From NCBI GenBank assembly GCA_903789595.1, contig CAIFEZ010000007.1, positions 1-53,422 on the forward strand: DNA of 53,422 nt, read 5' to 3'. Shown in pieces: positions 35,198 to 44,037 of this stretch; the first letter of the stretch is position 1, and each line of letters begins with the position of its first letter. A program made the position numbers and the translations under genes. The notes under the pieces were generated by a model, which worked only from the letters and a program-made list of their open reading frames with translations, did not search any database and was not told the DNA's origin. Source of the stretch: an uncultured eubacterium 1-6 (GTDB lineage Bacteria > Bacillota > Clostridia > Lachnospirales > Lachnospiraceae).

Positions 35198-36052
35198 TTA
35201 TCTCGCCGCGTATTTTCCCGGGGTCATGCCCTTGTATTTGCGGAAGATTTTGATAAAGTAGCTCACGTCTCCGAAACCGCAGGCGTAAGCCACATCGGTC
35301 ACGGTGCTGTCCGTCGTGGAAAGCTCGTAGCAGGCGTGTTCAATGCGCTGATAATTCAGATAATCCATCGGTGTCCGGTGGGTCATGCTGCTGAAGAAGC
35401 GGCAGAAATACTTCGGGGACATCGATGCGGCGGCAGCCAGTTCATCCAGTGTGATGGGCTGGCTGTAATTTTTGTCGATGTAATCCAGAACCTTGCGTAG
35501 CTGAAGGACCTTCCGGTAGCCTTTTCGGGTCTGAGGCACGGATTCCAGATACAGGTGATGGCGGAAAACGAGCGCGAAGAAGTGATAGAGCTCGCCGATG
35601 ACCATCATTTCATACCCCGGGAAGCACTCGCGCATGGCGTCGAAAATGTGATCCGTGACCGGAAGAACAGTGGAGGAGAACTTGTCTTTCTCGAAATGAT
35701 CGAAGACGAGGGCGGACCGGTCGAGGATCTTCTGAATATAGCTGCCGCTGCTGGAATTGTGCCGCGTGAAGACATTCAGATCAAATACGAGGCACTCGTA
35801 TACGCAGTTTTTCGGTGTGCCGGAGTGGAGAACGCCTCCGTGCACGAAGACCAGGTCTCCGGCTTTTACAGACGTTCTGCGCTCGTCCAGCGTCATTTCC
35901 AGCTCTCCGGACAGGACCCGGATCAGCTCATATTCCTGATGCCAGTGATAGTTCATGACATACCGCGGATGACTGATGTCAAGGTGATAGAAGGCGAAGG
36001 GGAAATCGGAGGTGCCGTGGCGGCGCTTCTCGTTCAGATCCATAAACTGCAT
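35198..36052 (-). CDS. AraC-family regulator divergent from fucI
   Basis: 284 residues from the ATG at 36052 (AGAAAGGA upstream on the minus strand). The longer frame up to 36256 has no better ribosome site. The cupin domain has YVMNYHWHQEYELIRVLSG and VKAGDLVFVHGGVLHSG. The two helix-turn-helix motifs are ITLDELAAAASMSPKYFCRFF and TVTDVAYACGFGDVSYFIKIF, followed by the usual GMTPGKYA end. Histidines in the cupin suggest sugar binding. Divergent position makes it the likely activator of L-fucose isomerase. Confidence 0.9.
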   Translation of the reverse strand: MQFMDLNEKRRHGTSDFPFAFYHLDISHPRYVMNYHWHQEYELIRVLSGELEMTLDERRTSVKAGDLVFVHGGVLHSGTPKNCVYECLVFDLNVFTRHNSSSGSYIQKILDRSALVFDHFEKDKFSSTVLPVTDHIFDAMRECFPGYEMMVIGELYHFFALVFRHHLYLESVPQTRKGYRKVLQLRKVLDYIDKNYSQPITLDELAAAASMSPKYFCRFFSSMTHRTPMDYLNYQRIEHACYELSTTDSTVTDVAYACGFGDVSYFIKIFRKYKGMTPGKYAAR

Positions 36053-36436
36053 GATGGGTTCCTTTCTGAGCCGCCGGGAAAAATTTTGCGGCTCTGATAA
36101 ATGAATACAATGCGATACGACATCGGCAGAAGACCATGCGATGCCTGCGCTGCTTTTCTGCGGGCCGGTCTGTGCGATCATAGACTTTGGGTTTCTGAGA
36201 CAGGAAGTGCACAAAGTGAATAAAAACCGGCGGACCTTTTTGTGATTATCGTACAAAAATTATAAAAATGTGAATATTTTACCATACGAAACGATTATAT
36301 CACTATCTTTTGATCGGGGAAAGTGCTACAATTGTGCCATGAGTTGGGCGGTATGCCCATTATATTTTGGATTGCCGGTGAAACGTTACGCTGAGCAATC
36401 CTCAGGCAGCAAATATCATATGGGAGGTAAGCAATT
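36053..36436. other. Divergent control region between AraC gene and fucI
   Basis: 384 bp with no gene. It holds the extended -10 promoter of fucI, an AT-rich core (36245-36300) with an ATTATA on the plus strand that may be the minus-strand -10 (36259-36264), and a TGGGC/GCCCA inverted repeat in the fucI leader. AraC binding sites probably lie in the AT-rich core. Confidence 0.5.
36324..36332 (+). promoter_or_regulatory. Extended -10 promoter of fucI
   Basis: TG, C, TACAAT with no usable -35 box, as expected for an AraC-activated promoter. The leader is about 98 bases. Confidence 0.55.
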
Positions 36437-38275
36437 ATGGCAGACGAGAGAAAACTGGTCGGTGGACATCCGGTCATCGGAATTCGTCCGGTAATTGACG
36501 GACGTAAGGGCCCTCTGGACGTCAGAGGATCTCTGGAAGAGCAGACGATGGGAATGGCTCAGAGAGCGAAAAAGCTCTATGAGGACAACCTGAGATATGC
36601 GGACGGAACACCGGTTAAGGTTGTCATTTCCAATACTACGATCGGACGTGTACGCGAGAGCGCGCTCTGCGCGGAGCAGTTCAAGAAAGAGGGCGTTGAC
36701 ATCACTCTTACCGTTACACCGTGCTGGTGCTACGGATCCGAGACCATGGATATGGATCCCACGACAATCAAGGGCGTGTGGGGACTGAATGCGACAGAGA
36801 GACCGGGAGCTGTATATCTGGCATCCGTTCTTGCGACACACGCGCAGAAGGGAATTCCGGCATTCGGAATGTATGGCCGCGACGTACAGGAAGCAGACGA
36901 TGATACAATTCCGGAGGATGTTACGGAGATGCTTCTCCGCTTCGGACGCGCAGCAGTTGCCGCGGCATCTCTCCGCGGAATGAGCTATCTGCAGATCGGC
37001 TCCGTTACCATGGGAATCGGCGGATCCATCATGGACCAGGATTTCATGGAGTCCTACCTGGGCATGCGTGTAGAGTCTGTGGATGAGGTTGAAGTACTCC
37101 GCCGTATGGAAGAGGGTATCTATGACAAGGCAGAGTTCGAGAGAGCTCTGAAGTGGACAAAGGAGAACTGCAAGGAAGCATGGGACAAGAACCCGGAGTG
37201 GATCCAGAAGTCCCGTGAGGTCAAGGATGAGCAGTGGGAGTTCACGGTTAAGATGTATATCATCATCAAGGACCTGATGCGCGGCAACGCGAAGCTCGCG
37301 GATGAGAAGGTTACCGCAGGCGGACAGAAGTTCGAAGAGGAGGCTCTCGGACACAATGCAATCGCCGGCGGATTCCAGGGCCAGAGACAGTGGACCGATC
37401 ACTGGCCGAACTGCGACTATCCGGAAGCATTCCTTTCCACTTCCTTTGACTATGACGGCGCACGCGAGCCGTATGTTCTCGCAACCGAGAACGACTGCCT
37501 GAACGGACTGTGCATGCTGTTCGAGAAACAGCTGACCGGACGCGCGGCTATGTTCTCTGACGTTCGTACCTACTGGAGCGGCGAGTCTGTAAAGAGAGTA
37601 ACCGGATATGATATCGAGGGACACGCAAAGGACGCCGACGGCTTCCTGCACCTGATCAACTCCGGCGCATCCGCACTTGACTTCTCCGGCGTCTGCAAGG
37701 ACGCTGACGGCAATCCGACCATCAAGCCGTGGTGGGAGCTGACCGAGGATGATCAGAAGGCAATGTGTGAGGCTACCGAGTGGCCGCCGGCTGACAACGG
37801 ATATTTCCGTGGAGGCGGATATTCCTCCAGATTCCTGACAAAGACAGAGATGCCGGTAACCATGGTTCGTCTGAACCTGGTAAAGGGCCTCGGACCGTTC
37901 CTGCAGATCGCAGAAGGATGGACCGTAGCACTTCCAGATGAGGTTACCGATACCCTCTGGAAGAGAACCGACTACACATGGCCCTGCACATGGTTCACAC
38001 CTCGTGTCGACCACATTCCGGGAAGCGCATTCTGCACGGCATACGATGTGATGCGCAACTGGGGCGCAAACCACGGCGCTACTGTATTCGGTCATGTAGG
38101 AGCAGATCTGATCACCTTTGCTTCTATGCTCCGTATTCCGGTTGCCATGCACAACATTCCGGATGAGAAGATCTATCGTCCGGCTGCATGGAACGCATTC
38201 GGCACAAAGGACAAGGAAGCGGCTGACTACAGAGCATGCGCTGCATTCGGACCTCTGTACAAGAAATATAAATAA
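36437..38275 (+). CDS. fucI: L-fucose isomerase
   Basis: 612 residues, slightly longer than the E. coli enzyme. It converts L-fucose to L-fuculose (and D-arabinose to D-ribulose) with Mn. Metal ligand motifs are recognisable: Glu in ATENDCLNG, Asp in [10 protein letters not shown] and His in [10 protein letters not shown]. The N-terminal [20 protein letters not shown] and [15 protein letters not shown] are typical of FucI. GGAGGT precedes the ATG. Fuculokinase and aldolase genes are not adjacent. The kinase and aldolase at 27110-29329 are 7 kb away with their own regulator, so linkage is only a thought. Expected role: use of host mucin fucose. Confidence 0.95.
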   Translation: MADERKLVGGHPVIGIRPVIDGRKGPLDVRGSLEEQTMGMAQRAKKLYEDNLRYADGTPVKVVISNTTIGRVRESALCAEQFKKEGVDITLTVTPCWCYGSETMDMDPTTIKGVWGLNATERPGAVYLASVLATHAQKGIPAFGMYGRDVQEADDDTIPEDVTEMLLRFGRAAVAAASLRGMSYLQIGSVTMGIGGSIMDQDFMESYLGMRVESVDEVEVLRRMEEGIYDKAEFERALKWTKENCKEAWDKNPEWIQKSREVKDEQWEFTVKMYIIIKDLMRGNAKLADEKVTAGGQKFEEEALGHNAIAGGFQGQRQWTDHWPNCDYPEAFLSTSFDYDGAREPYVLATENDCLNGLCMLFEKQLTGRAAMFSDVRTYWSGESVKRVTGYDIEGHAKDADGFLHLINSGASALDFSGVCKDADGNPTIKPWWELTEDDQKAMCEATEWPPADNGYFRGGGYSSRFLTKTEMPVTMVRLNLVKGLGPFLQIAEGWTVALPDEVTDTLWKRTDYTWPCTWFTPRVDHIPGSAFCTAYDVMRNWGANHGATVFGHVGADLITFASMLRIPVAMHNIPDEKIYRPAAWNAFGTKDKEAADYRACAAFGPLYKKYK

Positions 38276-38293
38276 TACAAAGAATAACGGCAC

Positions 38294-38339
38294 GAAGACT
38301 ATGCTGTGACCGGAGAAAACCGATTACAGCATAGTCTTC
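38294..38339 (+). terminator. Long hairpin after fucI
   Basis: A perfect 14-bp stem (GAAGACTATGCTGT with ACAGCATAGTCTTC) and an 18-base loop that can itself fold. No T run follows. Confidence 0.6.
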
Positions 38340-38370
38340 AGAAAAGGCCGGAATCACTCATGACAGCACG

Positions 38371-38426
38371 TATTTTCTGCAGGAGACTTACTTAGACGGA
38401 CATCACATGGAACCCTGCAGAAAATA
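38371..38426. repeat. 13-bp inverted repeat with 30-base loop
   Basis: TATTTTCTGCAGG and CCTGCAGAAAATA are perfect inverted copies. The core is the CTGCAG palindrome. Role unknown. Confidence 0.65.
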
Positions 38427-38435
38427 TTGCTAAAT

Positions 38436-38477
38436 CCTCGTATACAGACCGCAGGTCTTTATACGGGGCTATTTTTT
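38436..38477 (+). terminator. Terminator downstream of fucI
   Basis: CCTCGTATACAGACC pairs with GGTCTTTATACGGGG (one mismatch, one G-U), tight loop, then ATTTTTT. It is the third hairpin in a row between fucI and the gene remnant at 38524. Confidence 0.75.
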
Positions 38478-38523
38478 GCGGAAAAGCTCTATGCCATCTC
38501 TGTGTATCTGCTCTAAATTTCCC

Positions 38524-38802
38524 TTAAAAACTTTTCTGTGTAATCCTTAATAAGATGATCAGATGATCCCTAAGACTCTGAAATTCCTGAATATATTTTG
38601 TGAGGATCTTTTCTGCGAGCCTTTCTGCAGCGTTGCCGTCGTAAATGTGAGCGGTTTGATTTCGGTCATTGAGCATATCCAGCCAGATTTTTTCATGAAT
38701 AAAATCGTAGTTCTTGAAAGCTGCTTTTAAAATCTGGCGGGGAGACCCGGATGCCGCTTTGATGCTGCCCTCATATTTCAGGAGTTCTTTTAATACTTTC
38801 GC
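38524..38802 (-). pseudogene. HI0074-like (NTase-substrate-binding) gene remnant
   Basis: The minus-strand frame reads VLKELLKYEG, SPRQILKAAFKNYDFIHEKI, WLDMLNDRNQTAHIYD and KYIQEFQSLRDHLIILL. This is the C-terminal two thirds of the HI0074/HEPN-like family that pairs with MNT nucleotidyltransferases in toxin-antitoxin-type modules. The usual N-terminal helix (about 45 residues) is missing. Beyond about 38802 the frame reads antisense to a membrane-protein gene. No nucleotidyltransferase partner is nearby. It is therefore a truncated, probably dead gene. Confidence 0.65.
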
Positions 38803-39244
38803 ATTAGTCATAGTGATATTCCTCATTATGCTTCCCGATCCATTGATTCTTCCCAATATTATGCCTTCGGCGGCGATGGGGACAAACACGTTGTCTGCGC
38901 AGATTCTGTTTTCCAATGTGTATTTTATTCGGCCGGAACTCTATCTGCTGCTTTATCTGGCGATCGATTTTCTAATGGGCGGTCTTTACGCATGCTTCGG
39001 TCTGTTTCTCAGTTTCTTCATCCGGAACGCTTTTGTGATCTGGAGCGCGGGATTTTTGCTTCAGCTGTTGATAAACGCTGCAACTGACGGCTCACAGACC
39101 ACCATGTATTATTCAGCGGTGCACTGGATGCGTCCGGGAATGGGGATTGCATATCCGGCCGTTGCGTTGCTTTGGATTGTACTTCTCGGGGCAGTTCCCG
39201 GAATGCTTTACCGATTATGTGCCAAAAAGAAGGAATTTCTATGA
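38798..39244 (+). pseudogene. 5'-truncated ABC-2-type membrane subunit
   Basis: About 148 residues of a multi-helix protein (LVIVIFLIMLPDPLILPN, LLYLAIDFLMGGLYACFGLFL, GAVPGMLYRLCAKKK). The frame has no proper start: upstream it runs into DNA antisense to the HI0074 remnant. The 3' end overlaps the next gene (stop TGA 39242-39244 within ATGATG), so it was the first membrane subunit of the ABC cluster. A fused product from an upstream TTG (38714) is possible but would have an alien N-terminus. Confidence 0.6.
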
Positions 39245-39969
39245 TGCGACGACTGATAAGTGTGGCTCTGATTGCAGCCGTCTGTGCCCTGAATGTGGTA
39301 TTTCTGGCCGGGGATATTGATTTCTTCTACGTGCAGAACGGACTGCATGTATGCATAAGTGACTATCTGATGATATCAACGGTGCCGGCATATGCGGATC
39401 TCCGTGTGTTCATACCGTTTCTGATCATCCTGGTTCTTGAGGAGAAAAACAGGCAGACATATGTTTTTGTATACCGGTATTCTTCGAGAAAACGGCTTGC
39501 GGGGCATATTTTGAGACGAAGCCTGTGCAGAGCAGTATTTTGTTCCGTGGCGTGGACGGCTGCGGCTGGGATTGGCGGAGCGCTCCGGAATCTTCCGGTC
39601 ATGAACTGGTCGGAGAGCGGAAGCGTGTATGCCGGTCTGGTCCGGAGTACACTGTCATCCGGGGGAATCGTGCCGGTTCTTGCTCTTCTGTGCGTGTGGA
39701 ACGGAGTGAGCAAGCTTCTGTTGTATGAGCTTTTCTACGAAATTCTTTTCCGTGTAACCCGATATACGGCGCTTGTGTGGGCCCCGGCAGGAGTAAACGC
39801 GGGAATAGGTTATATGATGTATCTCGCGAAGCGTCACTGGTTTTACATTCTGTATGAGAAGTCCTTCTGGGTGTCGGCCTTCTGGCAGTATCTGTTTTTG
39901 TCGGCAGTGTGTGTCGCCTTATATGGGATTTTGTACGCGGTAATCTGCAAGGGGGATGTGTGCAAATGA
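39241..39969 (+). CDS. Integral membrane subunit of ABC exporter cluster (A)
   Basis: 242 residues from the ATG at 39241, overlapping the previous stop; AAGGAA lies upstream. About six helices, starting with LISVALIAAVCALNVVFLAGDI and ending with FLSAVCVALYGILYAVICKG. The family is not recognised beyond a general resemblance to permease-like proteins in clostridial ABC-2 exporter or peptide-immunity clusters. It overlaps the next gene by four bases (ATGA), so all subunits are coupled and likely form one complex with the ATPase at 41009. Confidence 0.6.
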   Translation: MMRRLISVALIAAVCALNVVFLAGDIDFFYVQNGLHVCISDYLMISTVPAYADLRVFIPFLIILVLEEKNRQTYVFVYRYSSRKRLAGHILRRSLCRAVFCSVAWTAAAGIGGALRNLPVMNWSESGSVYAGLVRSTLSSGGIVPVLALLCVWNGVSKLLLYELFYEILFRVTRYTALVWAPAGVNAGIGYMMYLAKRHWFYILYEKSFWVSAFWQYLFLSAVCVALYGILYAVICKGDVCK

Positions 39970-40808
39970 GAGGTGGCCGTGTCGGACGTTTTTCCGGATT
40001 TGCAAATAATGAAAATATGTACACGGCTTTTTTGTTCCTGGCCGGAACACTGTGTGCTGTTGCTGCGGTTGCATTTTCAGAGAATGCTCTTTACCGGGAG
40101 TACGGACTTCTGCACGGGAAAGCGTGCAGGATTTCCGCAGTTTCGCTGTGGGTGGCGCTTTTCCGGGGAACGCAGCCTGTGATCAGCACAGTATCTATGG
40201 AGACGACAGAGCCTTTCAGGATCCCTGCCTTGTGGGCGCTCTGCATGATCTGCTTCTTTCTCATGATCGGTCTGACGGTAGAAGAAATGCGCGGCGCTGC
40301 GTATCAGCGGATCCTTCGCGAGGGAAGCCGGGCGAAATGGGCAGGACGAATATGCTGTAAAATTACAGCGAGGGTGCTGCTGTGGTATGCCTGCATTTGG
40401 GGATCTGTTGTGCTTCTTGCGTTCTGTCTCGGCGGAACGTGGATGCCCGGAGACAGAGGGGCTTTTCTATTGTTGAGCGGTGTTCCGGAAGAACTTTTGT
40501 CTCGTGTTTATCTGTGCGCCGCACTGGGGCTGAGTGTCCTCGCAATGCTGGCGATGGCGTTTTTTCAGGCGGTAATCTGTCTTCTGGTATCGCCGATGAT
40601 GGGAATTGTATGTTCTGTGGCAGCGCTGGCCGCCTCGGTCTTCTGGTCTTCGCCGTTTCTTCCGGGTGAATACCTGCAGTTTGTAAGAATGAAGCCGGAC
40701 GGGCTGCTGCCGGGAGCCTGTACAATGAGTCTGATCCTGGCAGGCAGCGTTTTTCTGATATGTGTCCGTATGCGCAAAATGGATTTCCGGACGCTATTTC
40801 TTATATGA
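39966..40808 (+). CDS. Integral membrane subunit of ABC exporter cluster (B)
   Basis: 280 residues from the ATG at 39966 (AGGGGG upstream). About six hydrophobic segments (AFLFLAGTLCAVAAVAF, WALCMICFFLMIGLTV, LLWYACIWGSVVLLAFCLG, ALGLSVLAMLAMAFFQAVIC, MGIVCSVAALAASVFW, MSLILAGSVFLICVRM). No family name can be given. Coupled to the preceding subunit. A 200-bp gap with a two-copy repeat separates it from the ATPase. Confidence 0.6.
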   Translation: MRGGRVGRFSGFANNENMYTAFLFLAGTLCAVAAVAFSENALYREYGLLHGKACRISAVSLWVALFRGTQPVISTVSMETTEPFRIPALWALCMICFFLMIGLTVEEMRGAAYQRILREGSRAKWAGRICCKITARVLLWYACIWGSVVLLAFCLGGTWMPGDRGAFLLLSGVPEELLSRVYLCAALGLSVLAMLAMAFFQAVICLLVSPMMGIVCSVAALAASVFWSSPFLPGEYLQFVRMKPDGLLPGACTMSLILAGSVFLICVRMRKMDFRTLFLI

Positions 40809-40843
40809 ATCTTTCTGAGGGTGGGTTATTCATATATAGGATG

Positions 40844-40955
40844 TGTCCCGGAGCCGATGGCTGCCGGATTTTTCACAGTGAGTTAATCACACATACAATG
40901 GACCCGGAATCGAAGACTGCCGGATTTTTCACATCGAGAGAAGCACAGTTTTTCG
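40844..40955 (+). repeat. Two 57-bp degenerate repeats before the ABC ATPase gene
   Basis: CCCGGAGCCGATGGCTGCCG and CCCGGAATCGAAGACTGCCG start two copies; both contain GCCGGATTTTTCACA. No gene lies in this gap. Confidence 0.65.
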
Positions 40956-41008
40956 AGATTGGGGTACCGAGTAATTAACATGCATTATGATGGGAAAGCG
41001 GGGATATC

Positions 41009-41668
41009 ATGTATCTGGAAGTGAATCATGCGGTAAAAAAGATCGGACCAGATGAGGTCCTGAAGGATATTACATTTTCACTGGAAAGGGGAACGGTGTG
41101 CTCGCTGATGGGCGGGAACGGCGCGGGAAAATCCATGCTGATGAAGGCAATTTGCGGGCTGATTTTTCTGACGGAGGGAACGGTTTCCGTAGACGGAAAG
41201 ATAATCGGAAAGGACATTTCCTTTCCGCCGGATCTGGGCGCGATGATTGAACACCCGGGTCTGATCCCGCAGGATACCGGCTGGCAGAACCTGCGTGAGC
41301 TGGCGTCAATACGCAAGCGTATCGGAGATCCGGAAATTGAAGAAGCCATGAAACGGACGGGGATCTATGAGGCGGCGGATAAGAGGTTCCGGAAGTATTC
41401 GATGGGAATGAAGCAGCGGCTTGGGATTGCAGCGGCTATCATGGAAAAACCGTCTCTTCTCATTCTGGATGAGCCGTGCAATGCGCTGGATGAAGAGGGA
41501 AGAAACATGGTGTTCCAGATTATCCGGGAGGAAAAAGAAAGAGGAGCGCTGGTCATTCTGGCAGGGCATGAGGCGGAGGATCTGGAAGATGTATCCGACA
41601 TTATGCTGATCATGAAGAACGGGCAGATTGTAGAGCGGAGGGACTTATCGGTTCAGAACGAACCATGA
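41009..41668 (+). CDS. ABC exporter ATPase, BcrA-like
   Basis: 219 residues. Walker A GGNGAGKS, signature YSMGMKQRL, Walker B LLILDEP and switch GHEAED are visible. The YSMGMKQRL form is typical of ABC-2/bacitracin-lantibiotic immunity ATPases. It should energise the membrane subunits encoded upstream. The switch residue is the His of AGHE. The protein lacks the extra C-terminal domain of longer drug exporters. Substrate unknown; peptide antibiotic or lipid export is plausible. Confidence 0.85.
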   Translation: MYLEVNHAVKKIGPDEVLKDITFSLERGTVCSLMGGNGAGKSMLMKAICGLIFLTEGTVSVDGKIIGKDISFPPDLGAMIEHPGLIPQDTGWQNLRELASIRKRIGDPEIEEAMKRTGIYEAADKRFRKYSMGMKQRLGIAAAIMEKPSLLILDEPCNALDEEGRNMVFQIIREEKERGALVILAGHEAEDLEDVSDIMLIMKNGQIVERRDLSVQNEP

Positions 41669-41762
41669 TGAGATATGGACATTTCGGACAATTGAAATCG
41701 CTGCCGTATCCGTTTGGCGTGAGTAGATGACGCTTGCGCTGATCGACGCCCGGAAAGGCGAG

Positions 41763-41813
41763 ACATTATCTGACAATGAATGGAAAGACAATGCACTGTC
41801 TGACAATAGAAAG
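41763..41813 (+). repeat. Two 25-26-bp repeats upstream of the membrane-anchored protein
   Basis: ACATTATCTGACAATGAATG and ACAATGCACTGTCTGACAAT begin two copies of a CTGACAATGA/GAAAG unit. They lie in the frame upstream of the chosen GTG start, which argues against a longer protein. Confidence 0.55.
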
Positions 41814-41852
41814 GTGGGTCTAGTTAATGAAAAAAAGGGAGGTGACAAACCG

Positions 41853-42401
41853 GTGAAGAAGAGCAGGAAAATGAAAAAGTGGATCGTGTTGCTCTGCTGT
41901 GCGGTTTTCATCGGTGTGTTCGGCTGGAGATACTGGAAAGTCAACGCAGAATGGCCACAGGAAGAGGAAGTGAATATCCCCATGGGCGATACGTATTGCA
42001 TAGACGGTCTTGAAGTGACGGTGGAAGACGCGTCCATGATGTCTCAGGAGGATTCTGAGAAGAAGGTAAGGGCGGAACATATGGGAATCGTGACCGATGA
42101 GATACATTGTCGTATCGTGAACATTTCTCTGCGCGTGAAAAACACTGGTTCGTCGCCGCAGTCATCCGAGGCTCTTCTGGGCGATCTTGTGACGGGCGCA
42201 TATCACAACGGATTTATGCTTTCGCAGGAAGAGTTTCAGAAATTCCCTCTCGACCCCGGCAAGGAAGTAACGGTGACGGGAAACTGCCTGCTCAGCTCCA
42301 CTGGTTTCAGCAAGAACCAGTGGAAGCATTTGGAAAATCGCAGGTATGCGCTGTCCTTGTCGGTATATCCAAAATCTGTGAAGATGAAGATTGCTATATA
42401 A
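41853..42401 (+). CDS. Membrane-anchored extracytoplasmic protein
   Basis: 182 residues from the GTG at 41853; AGGGAGGTGA lies 7 bases upstream. A basic start (KKSRKMKK) and one helix (WIVLLCCAVFIGVFGW) anchor it. The outside part resembles the beta-sandwich DUF4352/DUF5027 type (ISLRVKNTGSSPQSSEA, FPLDPGKEVTVTG). Not firmly assigned. Location after the ABC ATPase suggests an accessory subunit, perhaps for substrate binding or immunity. Confidence 0.6.
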   Translation: MKKSRKMKKWIVLLCCAVFIGVFGWRYWKVNAEWPQEEEVNIPMGDTYCIDGLEVTVEDASMMSQEDSEKKVRAEHMGIVTDEIHCRIVNISLRVKNTGSSPQSSEALLGDLVTGAYHNGFMLSQEEFQKFPLDPGKEVTVTGNCLLSSTGFSKNQWKHLENRRYALSLSVYPKSVKMKIAI

Positions 42402-42406
42402 GCTCT

Positions 42407-42469
42407 GCGAAAACGCGGAAAGGCTCGTGGCACGCGAAGCGCGCTAAAGTGCCTTTCCGCGGTTTTGCG
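42407..42469 (+). terminator. Large imperfect hairpin after the ABC cluster
   Basis: GCGAAAACGCGGAAAGGC pairs with GCCTTTCCGCGGTTTTGCG (one bulge). The 26-base loop carries a further CGCG/CGCG palindrome. No T run follows, so termination is uncertain. Confidence 0.55.
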
Positions 42470-42505
42470 GGCATCAGGTATGAGTGCTTTCGTAACGTGT
42501 AAGTC

Positions 42506-42534
42506 TTGTACAATCCCGATGAATCGATTACAAT
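42506..42534 (+). promoter_or_regulatory. Promoter of azlCD
   Basis: TTGTAC, 17 bp, TACAAT, 85 bp before azlC. Confidence 0.7.
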
Positions 42535-42619
42535 CGTATACTGTTGAGTAAACCCATGCCCGGCATACAGAGATCACCGCCGGGGATTATCACAGATACG
42601 GACAAAGAAGAGTAATCAG

Positions 42620-43441
42620 ATGAACGAATTCAAAAAGGCTTTGCCGGCAACGGTTCCCGTCATGGCGGGTTATATTTTTCTGGGAATCACATATGGCATA
42701 CTGATGGCGGCAAACGGCTTTCCAATCTGGCTTCCGGTATTGACTGCCGCCGTGATCTACACCGGATCGATGGAATTTCTCATGGTAGAAATCTTATCCT
42801 CATCTTTTCATCCCCTTTCTGCTTTCCTTACCGCAGTGATGGTCGGTGCAAGGCATCTCTTCTACGGTCTGTCCATGCTGAAGAAATACAGTGGAACCGG
42901 TCCGGTGAAATTCTATCTGATTTATACCTGCAGCGATGAAACCTTTGCGGTGAATTATCACGCTGATCTGACAGGGCTGAACAAAACCCGCTATTACACT
43001 TTTGTATCGCTTCTGGATCAGCTGTACTGGATCTGCGGAGCTTTGATCGGAAGCATATCCGGTTCCCTGATTACGTTTCATACGGAGGGACTTGACTTTG
43101 TGATGACGGCTATGTTTCTTTCGATTTTTGCGGATCAGTGGCTCAAGGACCAGAATGCGGTTAAGGCCCGGAAAGCAGCCTGGGATCGGAAGGCGGAGCC
43201 GGATCAGAAAGCATTCGCAAGGCAGAAATCATTCCAGTGCAGGAAACGTATCCCCGATAAGCCGGAGCGAAGATTCTGGCTGAGAAAACATCTGCCGGAG
43301 CTGATCGGCCTTCTGGCTTCCCTCATCTGTCTGCTGGTTTTCGGAGCGGATCGATTCATTGTGCCTTCCATGATTCTAATGCTGGCATTGTTAATCGCTT
43401 TTCGTCCTTTTCTGGAAGGGGGAGAAAGCCATGTCAGATAA
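42620..43441 (+). CDS. azlC: Branched-chain amino acid exporter, large subunit AzlC
   Basis: 273 residues, about 35 more than usual. Family motifs: ALPATVPVMAGYIFLGITYG, YTGSMEFLMVEIL, VGARHLFYGLSML and YTCSDETFAV. The extra length is a charged cytosolic loop (ARKAAWDRKAEPDQKAFARQ and what follows, residues 182-220) between the third and last membrane blocks. In relatives AzlC and AzlD together export branched-chain amino acids or analogues. The gene overlaps azlD by 11 bases. Confidence 0.92.
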   Translation: MNEFKKALPATVPVMAGYIFLGITYGILMAANGFPIWLPVLTAAVIYTGSMEFLMVEILSSSFHPLSAFLTAVMVGARHLFYGLSMLKKYSGTGPVKFYLIYTCSDETFAVNYHADLTGLNKTRYYTFVSLLDQLYWICGALIGSISGSLITFHTEGLDFVMTAMFLSIFADQWLKDQNAVKARKAAWDRKAEPDQKAFARQKSFQCRKRIPDKPERRFWLRKHLPELIGLLASLICLLVFGADRFIVPSMILMLALLIAFRPFLEGGESHVR

Positions 43442-43775
43442 AGAAATGATCATCACCTTTCTTGTAATCTGGCTTGGGACGGTTCTGACCCGTTTTCTTC
43501 CCTATCTTATTTTCCCGGAGGGGAGAAAGGTACCGGAATTTGTTCACTATCTTGGAAAGGTACTTGGGCCTGCGGTTTTCGGCCTGCTGGTGGTTTACTG
43601 TCTTAGAAATACAGATTTTTCTACTTCTTTCGCAAATGGAGGAAATCATGGCATTGCTGAGCTTTCCGCCTGTGCAGTGACGCTTCTTACCTATCGATGG
43701 AAGAAGCAGATGATCCTGTCAATGGCTGCCGGAACCATTCTTTATATGATCCTGGTTCAGGTCGTTTTTGCATAG
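43431..43775 (+). CDS. azlD: Branched-chain amino acid exporter, small subunit AzlD
   Basis: 114 residues, three to four helices (IITFLVIWLGTVLTRFLPYL, GKVLGPAVFGLLVVYCLRN, MAAGTILYMILVQVVF). Typical AzlD size and the conserved TRFLPYLIFP segment. The ATG lies inside azlC with GGGGGAGAAAG upstream, so translation is coupled. Confidence 0.9.
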   Translation: MSDKEMIITFLVIWLGTVLTRFLPYLIFPEGRKVPEFVHYLGKVLGPAVFGLLVVYCLRNTDFSTSFANGGNHGIAELSACAVTLLTYRWKKQMILSMAAGTILYMILVQVVFA

Positions 43776-43840
43776 ATTTGTATTAATATTACAAAAGCCG
43801 AATAGCGAATGTCGACTGAGGGCATGGCCGATGCAGCATC

Positions 43841-43863
43841 CGGGAGGGGAATTCAGCCTCCCG
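43841..43863 (+). terminator. Weak hairpin after azlD
   Basis: CGGGAGG, 9-base loop, CCTCCCG, followed only by TTCTG. Confidence 0.4.
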
Positions 43864-43905
43864 TTCTGATCAGTTGTAAAAACAACGGAAAAACAGAGGA
43901 AATCG

Positions 43906-43914
43906 TGCTATACT
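43906..43914 (+). promoter_or_regulatory. Extended -10 promoter of siroheme reductase 2
   Basis: TG, C, TATACT; no clear -35 box. Degenerate repeats follow in the leader. Confidence 0.4.
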
Positions 43915-43930
43915 GTCAGAAGAATAAATA

Positions 43931-44020
43931 CATAGCATGGCAGACGAAAAAACATTGTTTGTCAGATGAATGAAAACATTGCATGTCAGATGAGTGCTGC
44001 ATTGTCCGGGGAATGAAAAG
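43931..44020 (+). repeat. Degenerate 21-24-bp repeats in the leader of siroheme reductase 2
   Basis: CATTGTTTGTCAGATGAATG and CATTGCATGTCAGATGAGTG are the clearest of about four units. Confidence 0.65.
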
Positions 44021-44037
44021 CGGAAAGAGGATGAAAC

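Noticed and set aside
36370-36400. Catabolite-repression (cre) site before fucI
   Set aside because: GTGAAACGTTAC resembles the cre core but lacks one base between TG and CG; alignment to the consensus fails.
38714-39244. Intact 176-aa membrane protein gene
   Set aside because: The first 28 codons are antisense to the HI0074-like coding sequence, so the frame is a chance fusion at a breakpoint.
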